DNA of 64,000 nt from Hyphomicrobiales bacterium (GCA_900469345.1 UBWZ01000012.1:1-64000); one strand, 5' to 3'; shown: positions 37,401 to 46,396, counted from the first letter of the stretch. A program made the numbers and translations. The notes: generated from the letters alone by a model not told the origin.

Positions 37401-38190
37401 CGGTCTCGCCCCGGAGATGGTCGAACGGATCAAGAGCCAGTTCACCAAGGAGGGGAACTTCGAGTACGCTAAGGGTGCCCTGACGAAGAAGAAGGTCCTT
37501 CGGGCTAACTTCGACAAATGGGACGACCTGGAGGCCCGTGAGGCGTTCATCTCGGCCGCTTATCGTCAGGCTCGATACATCATCCAGGCGAACGACATCG
37601 GCAACCTCCACCGCATCATGAGCAGCACCATGGCTAAGACCATCATGCAGTTCCGCACGTTCATGATGGGCTCTTGGGTGAAGGGCACCTTGAAGCTCGC
37701 GCATTTCCGGGACACCCCGGCGACCGCTTCAGTGTTCCTTGGCGCTGCCCTATCGGGGCTCTCCTACGTGATCCAGACCAAGCTTAAGGCGCTGACCAGA
37801 GGCGATCGGGATGAGTACGAGGAGCGGATGCTTTCGATGAAGAACATTGGAGCGGCCTCCTTCGCCCGTATCGGGGAGTCCTCAATCCTCCCGATGCTCG
37901 CTGACACCGCCGCGCCGTTCATCGGAATGGACCCGCTGTTCAGCGCTACGAGAACGAGCGGGCAGACTTCGAGCCTCCTGTTTGGCAACCCCTCGGCTGA
38001 CTTGCTGGACACGGCCTCTCAGGGCCTCGGCGGCGCTGTCTCATCTGTCAAAGATGGGCGCTCCATCAGCCAGCAAGAAGCGCGAAGCCTGTTCAGCCTC
38101 CTTCCGCTGTCCAACACGATCCCCGCAACAACGCTCTTTAATGGGCTAATTCACGACCTCCCGGCATACGCCCCGAGGAAACAAAACTAA
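34450..38190 (+). CDS. internal virion protein D with transglycosylase-like N-terminus (T7 gp16-like)
   Basis: A 1246-residue ejection protein. The N-terminal 150 residues ([24 protein letters not shown]...[20 protein letters not shown]) form a lysozyme/transglycosylase-like domain with Glu in SYETGG. The rest is the large helical domain that forms the inner-membrane channel. Length is near T7 gp16 (1318). Confidence 0.94.
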   Translation: MNEEMKNAIVKVAGEHSWDPQDIATVISYETGGTFDPWKKGPTTQWGEHRGLIQWGEPQRKQYGIYEGMPVADQVEAVGRYLVDRGVKSGDGILPIYAAINGGNSKAVNASDENNGGAPGTVYDKVTQQMDGHRRNAAALLGGTYKPITVSASAPGQADFNSYETSGSPAPKVGIEDNSPGFWQTVQDTIEESDTAWWLRKNGLTGPEGTPDPSFTLTPERLTEDLKARGLDGASYDKLFDTAFSEERYQTLLAQAEASKERQGRLAQAGLTGTALSVVTEIAEDLPADLALGTVAPYMVLGNRLGRVGRALYTGLTAAAVGGGNEYLATKVNPHKDNTDVLYSTVGGLVLGGLVGSLMKNPHTEAEAFHLQRTAKQWASSQNPTPVDPGVATTGSVGAARVRPDYSFFNDEAAELIEDADVAKAFGGIARKADLGGQLGTSPNPITRLFSGIVQDGVGKVGHAINPIAVTEDMSRFFEGYTTSYAKTYKPALAAYFKDNGVGFRGRAAAETEFNEQVAKMIRDRGVDVASRYHPEVVKMGRKISALQDDIRKLLNNPKMREGLDARSVAGFETLESNPHYLMRVWDHAKVSDAFTTYGKEGIDELLRGAIRSANPDMDEKLIARIAKGFSKSIINRAHGVDDMALRVMGGDNLEAMEQFLRQSTDVSDADIDDVLGFMRSKMERASDAGASPRGKHRVLLDEKFRLPQIFNPKHGVMDENGLGIEDLIVNDASYLFHRYARQTSGLAALGRFQIKDPNSDALIIDGITKDSDFDKVLDLVKKRAAEDVKEGKMASQKALDTDLKNLQFAYDYVRGRPVGQLSENWEDFLRLARKFNYTRLMGQVGFAQIPEFGRMIAHLGVKAAFSQTPALRRVLNESGESIRRSGLAQDVENVLMYGTERFRATHAYRTDDLSGSPTSLDRGRFRDRLEKNLDDVSHFTSDISGMNAANTVLQTWTASALIQKWANFAHTGKGLSGKRLADLGLAPEMVERIKSQFTKEGNFEYAKGALTKKKVLRANFDKWDDLEAREAFISAAYRQARYIIQANDIGNLHRIMSSTMAKTIMQFRTFMMGSWVKGTLKLAHFRDTPATASVFLGAALSGLSYVIQTKLKALTRGDRDEYEERMLSMKNIGAASFARIGESSILPMLADTAAPFIGMDPLFSATRTSGQTSSLLFGNPSADLLDTASQGLGGAVSSVKDGRSISQQEARSLFSLLPLSNTIPATTLFNGLIHDLPAYAPRKQN

Positions 38191-38213
38191 GGGGCCTTCG
38201 GGCCTCTTTTTCT
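38190..38213 (+). terminator. intrinsic terminator before the tail fibre gene
   Basis: AGGGGCC-TTCG-GGCCTCT followed by T5; a 7-bp stem with the stable UUCG tetraloop. Confidence 0.8.
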
Positions 38214-38227
38214 ATTTCAGGAGCAAA

Positions 38228-39829
38228 GTGACCACCAATATCATCTCCTTCGTCTACTACGATGGCGACGGAGCAACGACCGACTACACCTTCGATTTCC
38301 CCTATCTCGATCGTGATCATGTCAAAGTCTACATCGCCGGCAAACCCTACGGCGACTTCAGTTGGATGGGCTCCTACAGCCTTCGGTTCAACTCGCCAGC
38401 AGCGAAGGGGGGCAAGGTTCAGATCAAGCGAGAGACCCCCGCTGCTAACCCGCTGGCGGTCATTGCGGACGGCTCGAGCCTCCGGGCAGACGACCTAAAC
38501 CGTCAGGCCCTTCAGGCGATATACGTCTCCCAGGAGGCGGCCGATACGGCGACCTGGATTGCCTCTTCAACTATTATCGCACCCGCGAGCGATGCCGGCC
38601 GAACGAGCCTGATCCTCCCGTCAATCGAAGAGCGCCGTAACAAGATCATGGGCTTCGATGAGAACGGGGCCTTTATGATCTACACCGAGTACAACATGCC
38701 GTCCGGCCCCAAGGGTCCTACGGGCGACAAGGGGCCCCAGGGCGATCAGGGTCCGGTGGGTATCCAGGGCCCGGAAGGTCCTGTCGGTGAACAGGGCCCG
38801 CGTGGTGTGGAGGGTCCTCAGGGTCCGATCGGCATCCGGGGTCCTCAGGGTGAGCAGGGCATTCGGGGGCCGGAAGGTCCTCAGGGGCCTCAGGGTATAG
38901 CTGGCCCTCATGGTCCCCAGGGTGAGCGCGGGGACGTTGGACCATCTTTCGTTCCGGACGCCTTCGGAAACTCGTCCTCTCGTAGCCAGTACGATAGCCA
39001 GCCGGTAGGGTTCGCTTTCCTCGATATGGAAGTGGGCAAGATTTACTTCCGCATGTCCGCTACCCCGGGCGTGTGGTCGGCGGGTGCGGCATTCGGGCAG
39101 GGGGCTCAAGGGCTTCAAGGTCCTCAAGGTCCTCAAGGCATCGCGGGAGAGCGCGGTCCTTTGGGTCCGACCGGCCCTCAGGGTGTCCAGGGTCCGCAAG
39201 GTGAGGTTGGTCCAGTAGGTCCCATTGGTCCTACAGGTCCGGTTGGGCCGGAAGGTATTCGGGGTCCGCAAGGCGTCGTTGGTCCGACAGGTCCGCAAGG
39301 CTCTACTGGCCCTGCCGGAAGCCCTGGTATGATATGGCGCGGCCTCTACGTCGGGACCACCAACTATGCTCCTAAGGACGTCGTTTACTACCTCGGTGAG
39401 TGCTACATTCGCGTGGGCACCGGGGAGACGATCAACACCGCCCCAACCAACACTTCTTACTGGTCCAAGGTAGCCGCTAAGGGGGACGCTGGTCCACAAG
39501 GTCCTGGCGGTCCGACTGGCCCCACTGGTCCTCAGGGGGCGACCGGCCCTCAGGGGCCCCAGGGGCCCCAAGGTGCGCAGGGGCCCCAGGGACCATCTGG
39601 CCCTACGGGACCTGTCGGGCCTCAGGGTCCTCAGGGTCCGGCTGGTACGGTATCCACGGTCGAGAGCGCCCTGGGAAGTTATAAGATATGGGCAAGCGTC
39701 GGTAGGGAGGTATCCGGCGTCCCGGACCCGTGGGCCGTTAGAGGCGCTTCTTGGACGAATAGCGTGGGAGCGGATAAAGACGGGAATATCATCTACCGAA
39801 CCTACTGCCTAATTCAACGCGTTACATAA
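38228..39829 (+). CDS. tail fibre with T7 gp17 N-terminal domain and collagen-like repeats
   Basis: A 533-residue protein from a GTG start. Residues 1-155 are the T7 gp17-type virion-attachment domain ([46 protein letters not shown]). Three collagen-like Gly-X-Y blocks follow (about 158-240, 292-375 and 420-477), rich in GPQ/GPT, separated by two short globular inserts ([43 protein letters not shown]). A small C-terminal domain closes the protein. The repeats should form a trimeric rod. Confidence 0.93.
   Translation: MTTNIISFVYYDGDGATTDYTFDFPYLDRDHVKVYIAGKPYGDFSWMGSYSLRFNSPAAKGGKVQIKRETPAANPLAVIADGSSLRADDLNRQALQAIYVSQEAADTATWIASSTIIAPASDAGRTSLILPSIEERRNKIMGFDENGAFMIYTEYNMPSGPKGPTGDKGPQGDQGPVGIQGPEGPVGEQGPRGVEGPQGPIGIRGPQGEQGIRGPEGPQGPQGIAGPHGPQGERGDVGPSFVPDAFGNSSSRSQYDSQPVGFAFLDMEVGKIYFRMSATPGVWSAGAAFGQGAQGLQGPQGPQGIAGERGPLGPTGPQGVQGPQGEVGPVGPIGPTGPVGPEGIRGPQGVVGPTGPQGSTGPAGSPGMIWRGLYVGTTNYAPKDVVYYLGECYIRVGTGETINTAPTNTSYWSKVAAKGDAGPQGPGGPTGPTGPQGATGPQGPQGPQGAQGPQGPSGPTGPVGPQGPQGPAGTVSTVESALGSYKIWASVGREVSGVPDPWAVRGASWTNSVGADKDGNIIYRTYCLIQRVT
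38700..39654 (+). repeat. collagen-encoding GGTCCTCAG-type repeats
   Basis: Short tandem units around GGTCCnCAGGGTCC encode Gly-Pro-Gln and Gly-Pro-Thr triplets in three blocks, about 38700-38945, 39100-39335 and 39484-39654. Such repeats can change length by recombination and so alter fibre length. Confidence 0.85.
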
Positions 39830-39840
39830 CAGAGAGGTAA

Positions 39841-41418
39841 ATGATCGGATTTGAACCCGGGAATGAGCAGCGCACTCCGCAAGATGAGAAACGCTTCTCG
39901 CTCCCGGGCTACCTAGGGGAAGACGCTCTTGATGAAGCGTTCGCCTCAAAAGACCATACCCATCTGGAGCATTTTTCTAAACTGGATGGAATTGAACCAG
40001 GGGCCGACAAGACGGACCTGGAGAAGGTTCTAGGGGCGTTAGACGCCCTCACTATGGCCGATCCTGTTGATGCCACGGTAGTCTTTGGCTCGGGCCGTAA
40101 ATGGACTTGGGCGACCCTCAAGGCGACCCTGAAGAGCTACTTCGACGGTATCTATCAGAAGGCTCTAGGCTTCAACCCCGCCAACCTCGCGGGCGATACG
40201 TTCACTGGTGCGGTCAAGGCCCCGCAATTTGTCGTTGACGGGGCCCCCGGGACCAACGTCCTCAAGGCTGGTACCGGCGATGGTGCCTCCTACGCGATCT
40301 ACAACATGCTCCTGCAAGGGTGGTTCGGGCTCGGCCTTGCTAGCTATGACGGTGCGATCAAAGGCTACTACGACTTCCGTGCGGGGAAGTGGGACACCAA
40401 GGGCGGCTTCTTCAAGAACGGCGTCGAAGCCCTCTATTCCAACGGCGGTACGATTACCGGCAATCTGACCTTTGCGGGGGGTGCTGAGCGACAACTTCAT
40501 TGGGGTGATGCCGGTATTTACGGCTACGGCACTTCTGGCGGCGTCGGCTACTGGTATGCTGCGGCGAACAAGGCCGTTTGGTCTTATACCAAGGCCAGCG
40601 ACACGTTCGACGTTGGGGCTGCCAATTTCACACAAAATGGCGTCGCGGTCGTCCGCAATACCGGCACCTGGAACATCAACATCAATGGTACGGCAGCGAA
40701 CGCCAACCAGCTTGGTGGACGCGCCTCAGCCAACATTTGGGACAATGCCGTCAGTGCGTGGAAGTACTCCAGCGAGGGGCAAGAGCGCTTCCACTTCGTC
40801 AACGGTGGGCGCACGTACTTCAATTCAGGCACGGTTGAAGGCTACACTGCGACGTTCCGTTTTGGCGGAGCCGACAAGCTTCACATCGGGGGAGACGGTA
40901 ACCTATGGATGGCGTGGGCCGGGGATTGGCTCAGCAACATCCTAGCCGGAAAGATCACGGCTGATGGCCGTGCGTACCCACGTGGCTCGGATGGCCGCGC
41001 AATCAACTTCAATTGGAGTGGTCAGGGTGGGCAACCTAGCTGGCTTTGGGGCAGCAACGATGGGAGTAACTACTACGTTTGGAACCCGTCGAACTTTTCG
41101 GTCAACTACGCCAACGGCGCGGGAAACGCTGATACCGTCGATGGCTACCATGCTGGCGATCTCGTCAGAAACGACAACTTCTCTGCGAAGAACGCTGCCT
41201 TCGGTGTGGATGAGGTTGGCTGCATCGCAATGCTCCGCCGCACGACGTCCCCGACCATTGGTCAAGCTGAGACCTCGCTCGGCAGCCAACTCGTGTATTG
41301 CAACGCTGACGGCAGCAGCCAAGCGGTCAGCCCTAACGGGACATGGCGCTGCCTTGGCCGTGCCATCGGGGCAGGGAGCGGCGGCTCTGGAGTGACCATC
41401 TGGAGGCGGATTAGCTGA
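39841..41418 (+). CDS. second tail fibre / receptor-binding protein
   Basis: A 525-residue protein. FASKDHTHLEHFSKLDGIEPGADKT is a common fibre linker motif, and the Gly/Ala/Asn/Trp-rich body (TGNLTFAGGAERQLHWGDAGIYG; SWLWGSNDGSNYYVWNPSNFSVNYANGAGNADTVDG) matches C-terminal tail fibre regions. It probably attaches to the collagen-like fibre or forms the distal tip, so it is the likeliest host-range determinant. Confidence 0.85.
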   Translation: MIGFEPGNEQRTPQDEKRFSLPGYLGEDALDEAFASKDHTHLEHFSKLDGIEPGADKTDLEKVLGALDALTMADPVDATVVFGSGRKWTWATLKATLKSYFDGIYQKALGFNPANLAGDTFTGAVKAPQFVVDGAPGTNVLKAGTGDGASYAIYNMLLQGWFGLGLASYDGAIKGYYDFRAGKWDTKGGFFKNGVEALYSNGGTITGNLTFAGGAERQLHWGDAGIYGYGTSGGVGYWYAAANKAVWSYTKASDTFDVGAANFTQNGVAVVRNTGTWNININGTAANANQLGGRASANIWDNAVSAWKYSSEGQERFHFVNGGRTYFNSGTVEGYTATFRFGGADKLHIGGDGNLWMAWAGDWLSNILAGKITADGRAYPRGSDGRAINFNWSGQGGQPSWLWGSNDGSNYYVWNPSNFSVNYANGAGNADTVDGYHAGDLVRNDNFSAKNAAFGVDEVGCIAMLRRTTSPTIGQAETSLGSQLVYCNADGSSQAVSPNGTWRCLGRAIGAGSGGSGVTIWRRIS

Positions 41419-41873
41419 TGACCTACAACATTAAGAACGCCCGGTATAATCGGCTCGGTTCGATCGATCTCGACTACGAGCATCCACTCTACGGGTGGAT
41501 ACCCTTCACTGCAAACCCCGCCGATATCGAGCCGTTAGGTGGAGAACTCTACGCCTTGGCTCGTGATATGGGCGGCGTTGCCCCTTACTCCGAACCTGTC
41601 CTGACAGATGAGGAAAGACGGGCGCTCATGCCGTCTTTGACCTCGCGTCAGTTCTGGATGGGAGCAGCTTCGATCAACCTCAGTAAGGCCGATATCGTCT
41701 CGACCGTGGAAGCCGGAATGGCCGACACTTTGGATCGAAAAGTTCTCATCGCTGAGATCACCGAAGCGAGCACATTCGACCGAACAAACCCCTCAGTGGC
41801 TGACGTCATGGCTCTCGTGGGTCTCCCTGACGATCAACTCGACACTCTCTGGACCTGGGCCTCAGGCCTTTAA
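41418..41873 (+). CDS. small protein following the tail fibre, putative fibre assembly/accessory
   Basis: A 151-residue protein in a TGATG overlap with the tail fibre gene. The N-terminus YNRLGSIDLDYEHPLYGWIPFTANP is often seen in proteins encoded next to fibres. The C-terminal half is helical (LTSRQFWMGAASINLSKADIVSTVEAG). A chaperone or accessory role is inferred from position. Confidence 0.65.
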   Translation: MTYNIKNARYNRLGSIDLDYEHPLYGWIPFTANPADIEPLGGELYALARDMGGVAPYSEPVLTDEERRALMPSLTSRQFWMGAASINLSKADIVSTVEAGMADTLDRKVLIAEITEASTFDRTNPSVADVMALVGLPDDQLDTLWTWASGL

Positions 41874-41889
41874 TTCGCAAGGAACCTCC

Positions 41890-42084
41890 GTGGAAAATAC
41901 CACAAACGTCACCGCCTTTGGTGCCGTAACGACCCCGTTTTGGCTGCCCGCTCTCAACACCGCGTCTGAAATTGCCGGCACCGTAGCGCCCATCCTGGGT
42001 GCCCTCTGGCTCACCGTGCAGATCGTCGCTAAGTGCGTGGACATTTATCGGAAATGGAACAGCCCCAATGAAGACCGACAGTAA
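41890..42084 (+). CDS. class II holin (T7 gp17.5-like)
   Basis: The 64-residue protein from a GTG start has two hydrophobic segments (FWLPALNTASEIAGTVAPILGALWLTVQIVAKCV) and a charged C-terminus (YRKWNSPNEDRQ). Position before the small terminase gene, which overlaps its 3' end by 17 nt, matches T7. Confidence 0.85.
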   Translation: MENTTNVTAFGAVTTPFWLPALNTASEIAGTVAPILGALWLTVQIVAKCVDIYRKWNSPNEDRQ

Positions 42085-42343
42085 GGCGCTTCAGGGTCTC
42101 TTCGACAAGTTCGCAGAGGTCCTGAACGACACTCTCGATAACGGCAAGGCCGTGGTCGATAAGGACACTGGAGAGCTTGTCCGCGTCACCCCCGACGCTG
42201 CGACCCTTAATGTCGTCCGTCAGTTCCTCAAGGACACGAACACAAACGTCGCTCCCGGAACCCATAAGGCCACCAACGACCTCGCCGCAAAGCTGCCCTT
42301 CTCGGGCGAGCAAGAAGACTACGCAGACCATTCCGTCAACTGA
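42068..42343 (+). CDS. terS: small terminase subunit (T7 gp18-like)
   Basis: A 91-residue acidic, helical protein (MKTDSKALQGLFDKFAEVLNDTLDNG...) with PDAATLNVVRQFLKDTNTNV, matching gp18-type DNA recognition subunits. The ATG at 42068 lies within the end of the holin gene. It is followed by terL. Confidence 0.88.
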   Translation: MKTDSKALQGLFDKFAEVLNDTLDNGKAVVDKDTGELVRVTPDAATLNVVRQFLKDTNTNVAPGTHKATNDLAAKLPFSGEQEDYADHSVN

Positions 42344-42360
42344 CGGCTCACCCGGAGTAA

Positions 42361-44088
42361 ATGACGAAGCAGAACCTCAGGGGCGGGACCACGCTGTCTA
42401 CGCCCCTCGACCCTATCCGCGCCGACTTCCGGAACTTCCTGTTCCTCGTCTGGCAGCACGTTCTTCCAAACGCTCAGCCCACCAAAGTTCAATATGACCT
42501 TGCCGGGTTCCTCCAGCACGGCCCGAAGCGAATGGTCATCGAAGCCTTCCGTGGCGTCGGGAAATCATGGGTCACCTCGGCCTTCGTGTGCTGGCTCCTC
42601 TACTGTGACCCTCAGCTAAACATCCTCGTCATCTCAGCGTCAAAGCAGCGGTCCGACGACTTCTCGACCTTTACCATGCGGTTGATCTTCGAGATGGAAT
42701 TGTTGGCTCATCTGAGGCCGACAGGCGACCAGCGCATGTCGAAGGTATCTTTCGACGTCGCGCCCGCCCGTGCCTCTCACGCGCCCTCGGTGAAGTCCCT
42801 AGGCATCACTTCGCAGATTGCCGGCTCCCGTGCTGACGTCCTGATCGCGGACGACGTTGAGGTCTTGAACAACTCCGACACTCAGTTGAAGCGCGACCAG
42901 CTATCCGAGCGGATCAAGGAGTTCGATGCCGTTCTGAAACCAGGTGGTCGGATCATCTACCTTGGCACTCCGCAGAGCGAGCAGTCGATCTACAATCTCT
43001 TGCCCGAGCGTGGCTATGTCGTCCGCATCTGGCCGGCGCGCTATCCGGACGCCGAGCGCCGAGCCAAGTACGGCTCCAAGCTCGCCCCGTTAATCGGCAA
43101 GGAGATGGACGAGGCGGCCGAACGGGGCAGGGACATCACTGCACTTTCGACCGACCCTGAGCGCTTCTCGGACGAGGACCTGGACGAGCGCGAGCTATCC
43201 TATGGCCGGTCCGGTTTCGCCCTTCAGTTCATGCTCGATACCAGCCTCTCGGATGGCGACAAGTACCCCCTGAAGCTCTCCGACCTGATCGTCATGGGGC
43301 TGGATGGGGCCATGGCTCCGAGCAAGGTGGTGTGGGGTTCGGGCCCCGATGCGATCATTGAAGGGCTACCCGCAGTGGGCCTTCCGGGTGACCGTTACCA
43401 CCGCCCGATATTCTTCGATAAGGACTTCCTCCCTTACGAAGGCTCGATCATGTTCGTGGACCCCTCAGGACGCGGCAAGGACGAGACTGCATGGGCTGTC
43501 GTTAAGATGCTCCACGGCACCCTCTATCTGGCCCATGTAGGGGCTTCGAGGGGGAAGGGGTATGAGCAGGAGGTGCTAGATCAGATACTCGTCACGGCCA
43601 AAGCTCAGGGCGTCAGCTTGATCCTTGTGGAGCCCAACTTCGGTGACGGTATGTTCGCTCAGCTCCTCCGGGCTCGGTGTCAGGTGAAGTACCCTGTGAC
43701 GATCGAGGACGCGAGGTGGTCGAAGAGCCAAAAGGAGGCTCGGATCATCGACACGCTTGAGCCAATCATGAACCAGCACCGCCTTGTCGTCTGCCAGTCG
43801 GTTGTCCAGAAGGACTACGACAGCACCGCGAGCTACACCCCTGAGGACCAGCGCAACATGCGCCTGTTCCATCAGATGACCCGCATCACTCGGGCTAGGG
43901 GCGCTCTCGCGCATGATGACCGTCTCGACGCTGTTGCCGGTGCTGTGTCCTACTGGATCGAGTTCATGGCTCGTAATGCCGACAAGGCCGACACTGAGCG
44001 GAAGCAAGACCTCCTCGACATGGAGCTTGTCCGGTTCATGGAGAACGCCCTCGGGTCTACCTACTCGGTATCCCCTCGGTGGTTCTGA
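42361..44088 (+). CDS. terL: large terminase subunit (T7 gp19-like)
   Basis: The 575-residue packaging motor has Walker A in EAFRGVGKSWV (about residues 61-71), Walker B in DVLIADDVEV, and the nuclease domain with MFVDPSGRGKDETAW near 363 and AHDDRLDAVAGAVSYW near 517. Length matches gp19 (586). It is the last gene of the late operon; promoter 3 lies 13 bp after its stop codon. Confidence 0.96.
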   Translation: MTKQNLRGGTTLSTPLDPIRADFRNFLFLVWQHVLPNAQPTKVQYDLAGFLQHGPKRMVIEAFRGVGKSWVTSAFVCWLLYCDPQLNILVISASKQRSDDFSTFTMRLIFEMELLAHLRPTGDQRMSKVSFDVAPARASHAPSVKSLGITSQIAGSRADVLIADDVEVLNNSDTQLKRDQLSERIKEFDAVLKPGGRIIYLGTPQSEQSIYNLLPERGYVVRIWPARYPDAERRAKYGSKLAPLIGKEMDEAAERGRDITALSTDPERFSDEDLDERELSYGRSGFALQFMLDTSLSDGDKYPLKLSDLIVMGLDGAMAPSKVVWGSGPDAIIEGLPAVGLPGDRYHRPIFFDKDFLPYEGSIMFVDPSGRGKDETAWAVVKMLHGTLYLAHVGASRGKGYEQEVLDQILVTAKAQGVSLILVEPNFGDGMFAQLLRARCQVKYPVTIEDARWSKSQKEARIIDTLEPIMNQHRLVVCQSVVQKDYDSTASYTPEDQRNMRLFHQMTRITRARGALAHDDRLDAVAGAVSYWIEFMARNADKADTERKQDLLDMELVRFMENALGSTYSVSPRWF

Positions 44089-44097
44089 CCCTAAGGG

Positions 44098-44115
44098 AAT
44101 TACCCACCCCACTAG
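44098..44115 (+). promoter_or_regulatory. phage RNA polymerase promoter, copy 3 (phiOR-like)
   Basis: AATTACCCACCCCACTAG carries the full 15-bp core. It points away from terL into a region with no plus-strand late gene, just as T7 phiOR sits at the right genome end, where it serves replication and packaging rather than gene expression. Confidence 0.83.
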
Positions 44116-44133
44116 GAAGGTCCCCCTAGGTTA

Positions 44134-44190
44134 TCCCTTAAGTTACACCTTAAGGTCCACCTGAGAGGAAACTGAAAGTACCTTAAGGTT
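44134..44190. repeat. CCTTAAG repeat cluster next to the presumed virion end
   Basis: CCCTTAAG, ACCTTAAGGT and ACCTTAAGGT occur within 57 bp (44135-44188). T7 has arrays of the similar CCTAAAG heptamer beside its terminal repeat. Position after terL and promoter 3 fits. Confidence 0.55.
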
Positions 44191-44192
44191 CC

Positions 44193-44264
44193 CTCCTCGG
44201 TCACCCTACCGTTCTCCTAGGGGTGACTGAGGGGCAAAGGGGAATAGGACATCAGTCCATCCCC
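44193..44264. terminator. two hairpins between terL and the minus-strand cargo gene
   Basis: The first pairs CCTCGGTCACCCT with AGGGGTGACTGAGG (about 44196-44233). The second pairs GGGGAATAGGAC with GTCCATCCCC (44239-44264). Both are suited to bidirectional termination of converging transcripts and may also mark the genome end. Confidence 0.6.
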
Positions 44265-44268
44265 TTCC

Positions 44269-45024
44269 TCAGGCGTCGTGCAACGAGCCCAATGCGGTTC
44301 CGTCGTTCTCTTGCTTATCCCACTTGTCTATCAGCCGCTCGCCCCGGTCGCGGTTGACTGCCAAGAACCCCGAAACGAAAAATGCTGCAGCCGTAGTCAT
44401 CAGCAAAGGTCCCGGTAGAAACGACCAGAACCACCAAGACTGGAAACCCTTGTGAATGGCGACGTTGATCAGCGTCGAATATGTGTCGATCAGGCCGCCG
44501 ATGCAGAGGAACAGGCCTCCGATCTTGAACATTGGGTTGATCCGCACAGTACGACGGTGCAAGTGCTTGTCTCCGCCCTTAAGCACTCCCTTAAGTTCGA
44601 AGCAATCGCTGCCGCCGTCATGGAGGCCCTCCCACCTGAAGCCTTCACCCGGGTTCAGAAACTCGAACTCGATGATCTGCATAGCGCCTGTGCGCTCGCC
44701 CAACTTGACGTTGCTGACCGGGTGAGACACGTGTGTGATCTTCGTAGAGATCAGATTTACGGCGCTCCTAGCCTCAACACGCAGTGGGTCAAGCGACGCA
44801 AAGGAAGAGTTGTCGAGTACCGAGGTTCCATCGTTCCACACGGTCACCACGGACCTCACAAGCGCGGACACGTGTGGAAGGCGTTCCTCCTTTACATGGT
44901 AGCTGATGCTAGTTGCCCGGACTACGCTCCAATATAATTTCGAGGTGCCGAATAGGAACAAAGAGATCGCTAATGGTACGGCTATGGATAACCACCAAGA
45001 CGCGTCAAAGGCGCTAACGTCCAC
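44269..45024 (-). CDS. cargo membrane protein, unknown (251 aa)
   Basis: N-terminal transmembrane segment (WWLSIAVPLAISLFLFG), then a beta-rich soluble domain (SALVRSVVTVWNDGTSVLDNSSFASLDPLRV...FEFLNPGEGFRWEGLHDG), then two more hydrophobic segments (residues 165-185 and 200-222). The WNDGT...DPLRV pattern recalls a family of bacterial membrane proteins of unknown role. It lies between terL and the early region, opposite to both. Lysogenic expression is likely but inferred. Confidence 0.72.
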   Translation of the reverse strand: MDVSAFDASWWLSIAVPLAISLFLFGTSKLYWSVVRATSISYHVKEERLPHVSALVRSVVTVWNDGTSVLDNSSFASLDPLRVEARSAVNLISTKITHVSHPVSNVKLGERTGAMQIIEFEFLNPGEGFRWEGLHDGGSDCFELKGVLKGGDKHLHRRTVRINPMFKIGGLFLCIGGLIDTYSTLINVAIHKGFQSWWFWSFLPGPLLMTTAAAFFVSGFLAVNRDRGERLIDKWDKQENDGTALGSLHDA

Positions 45025-45073
45025 TTCGGCCTCCGGTACTAAGCACTTCTACGGTTACATGATTGACTTGATG

Positions 45074-45310
45074 TTACCCATCTTCGGCTCGATCAAGTGG
45101 CTGCTTTAATGCCAGCCTATTACCACTTATCAGGTCAATCAAACCCTGGCTCTTCAGCCCGAACAGTGCATCCACAAGCTCATCCTGGGTGTAACCCCTG
45201 GGTACAAGCGGGACGCCTACATCGTACAGGCTCAGCGGCTTCTCTGGCGTCACCTTCAGGTCCCTCAGAAGGTCCATGATGGCGGCCTTAACGGTTTCAT
45301 GGCGATCCAT
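45074..45310 (-). CDS. small helical protein, possible winged helix (78 aa)
   Basis: HETVKAAIMDLLRDL and YTQDELVDALFGLKSQGLIDLISGNRLAL read like a small winged-helix domain. The ATG at 45310 is the most natural start; an open extension to 45487 looks non-coding. It lacks a clear ribosome site. It lies near the presumed virion end, opposite to the early genes. Confidence 0.5.
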   Translation of the reverse strand: MDRHETVKAAIMDLLRDLKVTPEKPLSLYDVGVPLVPRGYTQDELVDALFGLKSQGLIDLISGNRLALKQPLDRAEDG

Positions 45311-45664
45311 GAGTGGGATGTAGGGGAGGGCCGGAATGTTTGGTAGAAAAATGTGAGACCCCAATCTGATAAACGGAACTGCGCAAGCCCCCCGTGCCCC
45401 CTCTCGATCGCCCTGCGGTGGCCGTGAAAGGTCCAGTCGGTCACGCTTTGCGTCACGAGATTGCGGATTGCTTAGAGAAATCAACATGACAGGGGAGATT
45501 TAAGGTCTGCCAAGGTGACATAGGGGGGCGGCTAGGGGGCACGATGGCGGCTCTCGGTGGTCATCTGTCGAAATGTTGGGACGTGTGCTTGCATATCGGT
45601 GTGATGCTTGCCGGTCCCTCGCGCACGTGCCATTACCGGCCGAGATCAACCTCAGGTCACCTCA
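45311..45664. other. gene-poor segment, candidate terminal-repeat region
   Basis: No credible gene here. The segment lies between the terminase side and the early genes, where the single fused copy of the virion terminal repeat should be. I could not define its borders. Confidence 0.35.
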
Positions 45665-45868
45665 ATGCGCCTTCTCGTGTCCCTTCTCGTCTTCCTCGTG
45701 GTGGCCGTCGTGGTTCGCTTCGGGCTCATGCTGGCGGTGATCCGCCTAGGTGACCCTCGTGGGCAGTTCTACGCCTCAACAGGTTATCAGGTGGTGGCCC
45801 TCGTGGTGTCGGTCGGGCTGGCCTATTGGGCCGCTAGATCGACACATAAGCGGCTGTCGAGAGCCTAG
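45665..45868 (+). CDS. 67-residue protein with two transmembrane helices
   Basis: MRLLVSLLVFLVVAVVVRFGLMLAVIRLG and YQVVALVVSVGLAYWAARS form two hydrophobic segments with a short linker and a basic tail. It is the first plus-strand gene beyond the late region and may be an early membrane protein. The start at 45665 follows a weak AGGT site. Confidence 0.6.
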   Translation: MRLLVSLLVFLVVAVVVRFGLMLAVIRLGDPRGQFYASTGYQVVALVVSVGLAYWAARSTHKRLSRA

Positions 45869-45934
45869 GCTGAAGAAATATCCCTTTAGAATCAATTGAT
45901 TAAGAGAATTATCGATCTTTTTTGAAAATAACCA

Positions 45935-45963
45935 TTGCACTAGCGAATTGATTTGGTTACCTT
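45935..45963 (+). promoter_or_regulatory. candidate early sigma70 promoter overlapped by the operator-like element
   Basis: TTGCAC (45935-45940), a 17-bp spacer and TACCTT (45958-45963). TTGCACTAGCGAA (45935-45947) is the reverse complement of the recurring 13-mer TTCGCTAGTGCAA, so a bound protein would cover the -35 region. The -10 hexamer is only a fair match. Confidence 0.45.
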
Positions 45964-46396
45964 CCAATCATCGAAACGGACACGGCCTGAGGGCTTCAAC
46001 GGATCGAGACGAGACGAAAGGGCGACAGCCTAGCCACCTCGGGTTCTTTGACAATCGAATATGGACCGACCTAGAGAGCAAGACCACAAGGTGTTGCTTA
46101 AGTAGCTTCCACCGCGACGGTGGCTAGGTTGGGAGGGACAAGCAAACCGTGTCCCTAGCAGGTATCCTGCGACAACAAACAACGGGTGCATGTGACGCTA
46201 TAGGCGCGTCCTTATCGCTTCGCTAGTGCAACGATCGGACCGCCTTAAGCTGACCACTGAGGGCACTACATGGCGCCTTGAGTGGTCCGCTTGCTGGTCG
46301 TGCTGAACGACCGAACGGCCTCACGGCCTGACAAACCACCGCCCGGACCCGGAAGGGGCGACGAGACAGCTTCTCAGACTGTTGGGAGATTGAGCC
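45964..46396 (+). other. structured early leader with boxA-like site
   Basis: GGGTTCTTTGACAA (46041-46054) resembles the alphaproteobacterial rrn boxA antitermination signal. It lies inside a perfect 10-bp inverted repeat, CCTAGCCACC (46029-46038) with GGTGGCTAGG (46119-46128). Further hairpins follow: GGGACA/TGTCCC at about 46134-46155 and GCAGG/CCTGC at about 46158-46170. TTCGCTAGTGCAA recurs at 46219-46231. No coding frame here is convincing. Confidence 0.5.

Noticed and set aside
44452..44937. 161-codon plus-strand frame
   Set aside because: Antisense to the membrane protein at 44269-45024, which has coherent hydrophobic segments and domain-like order.
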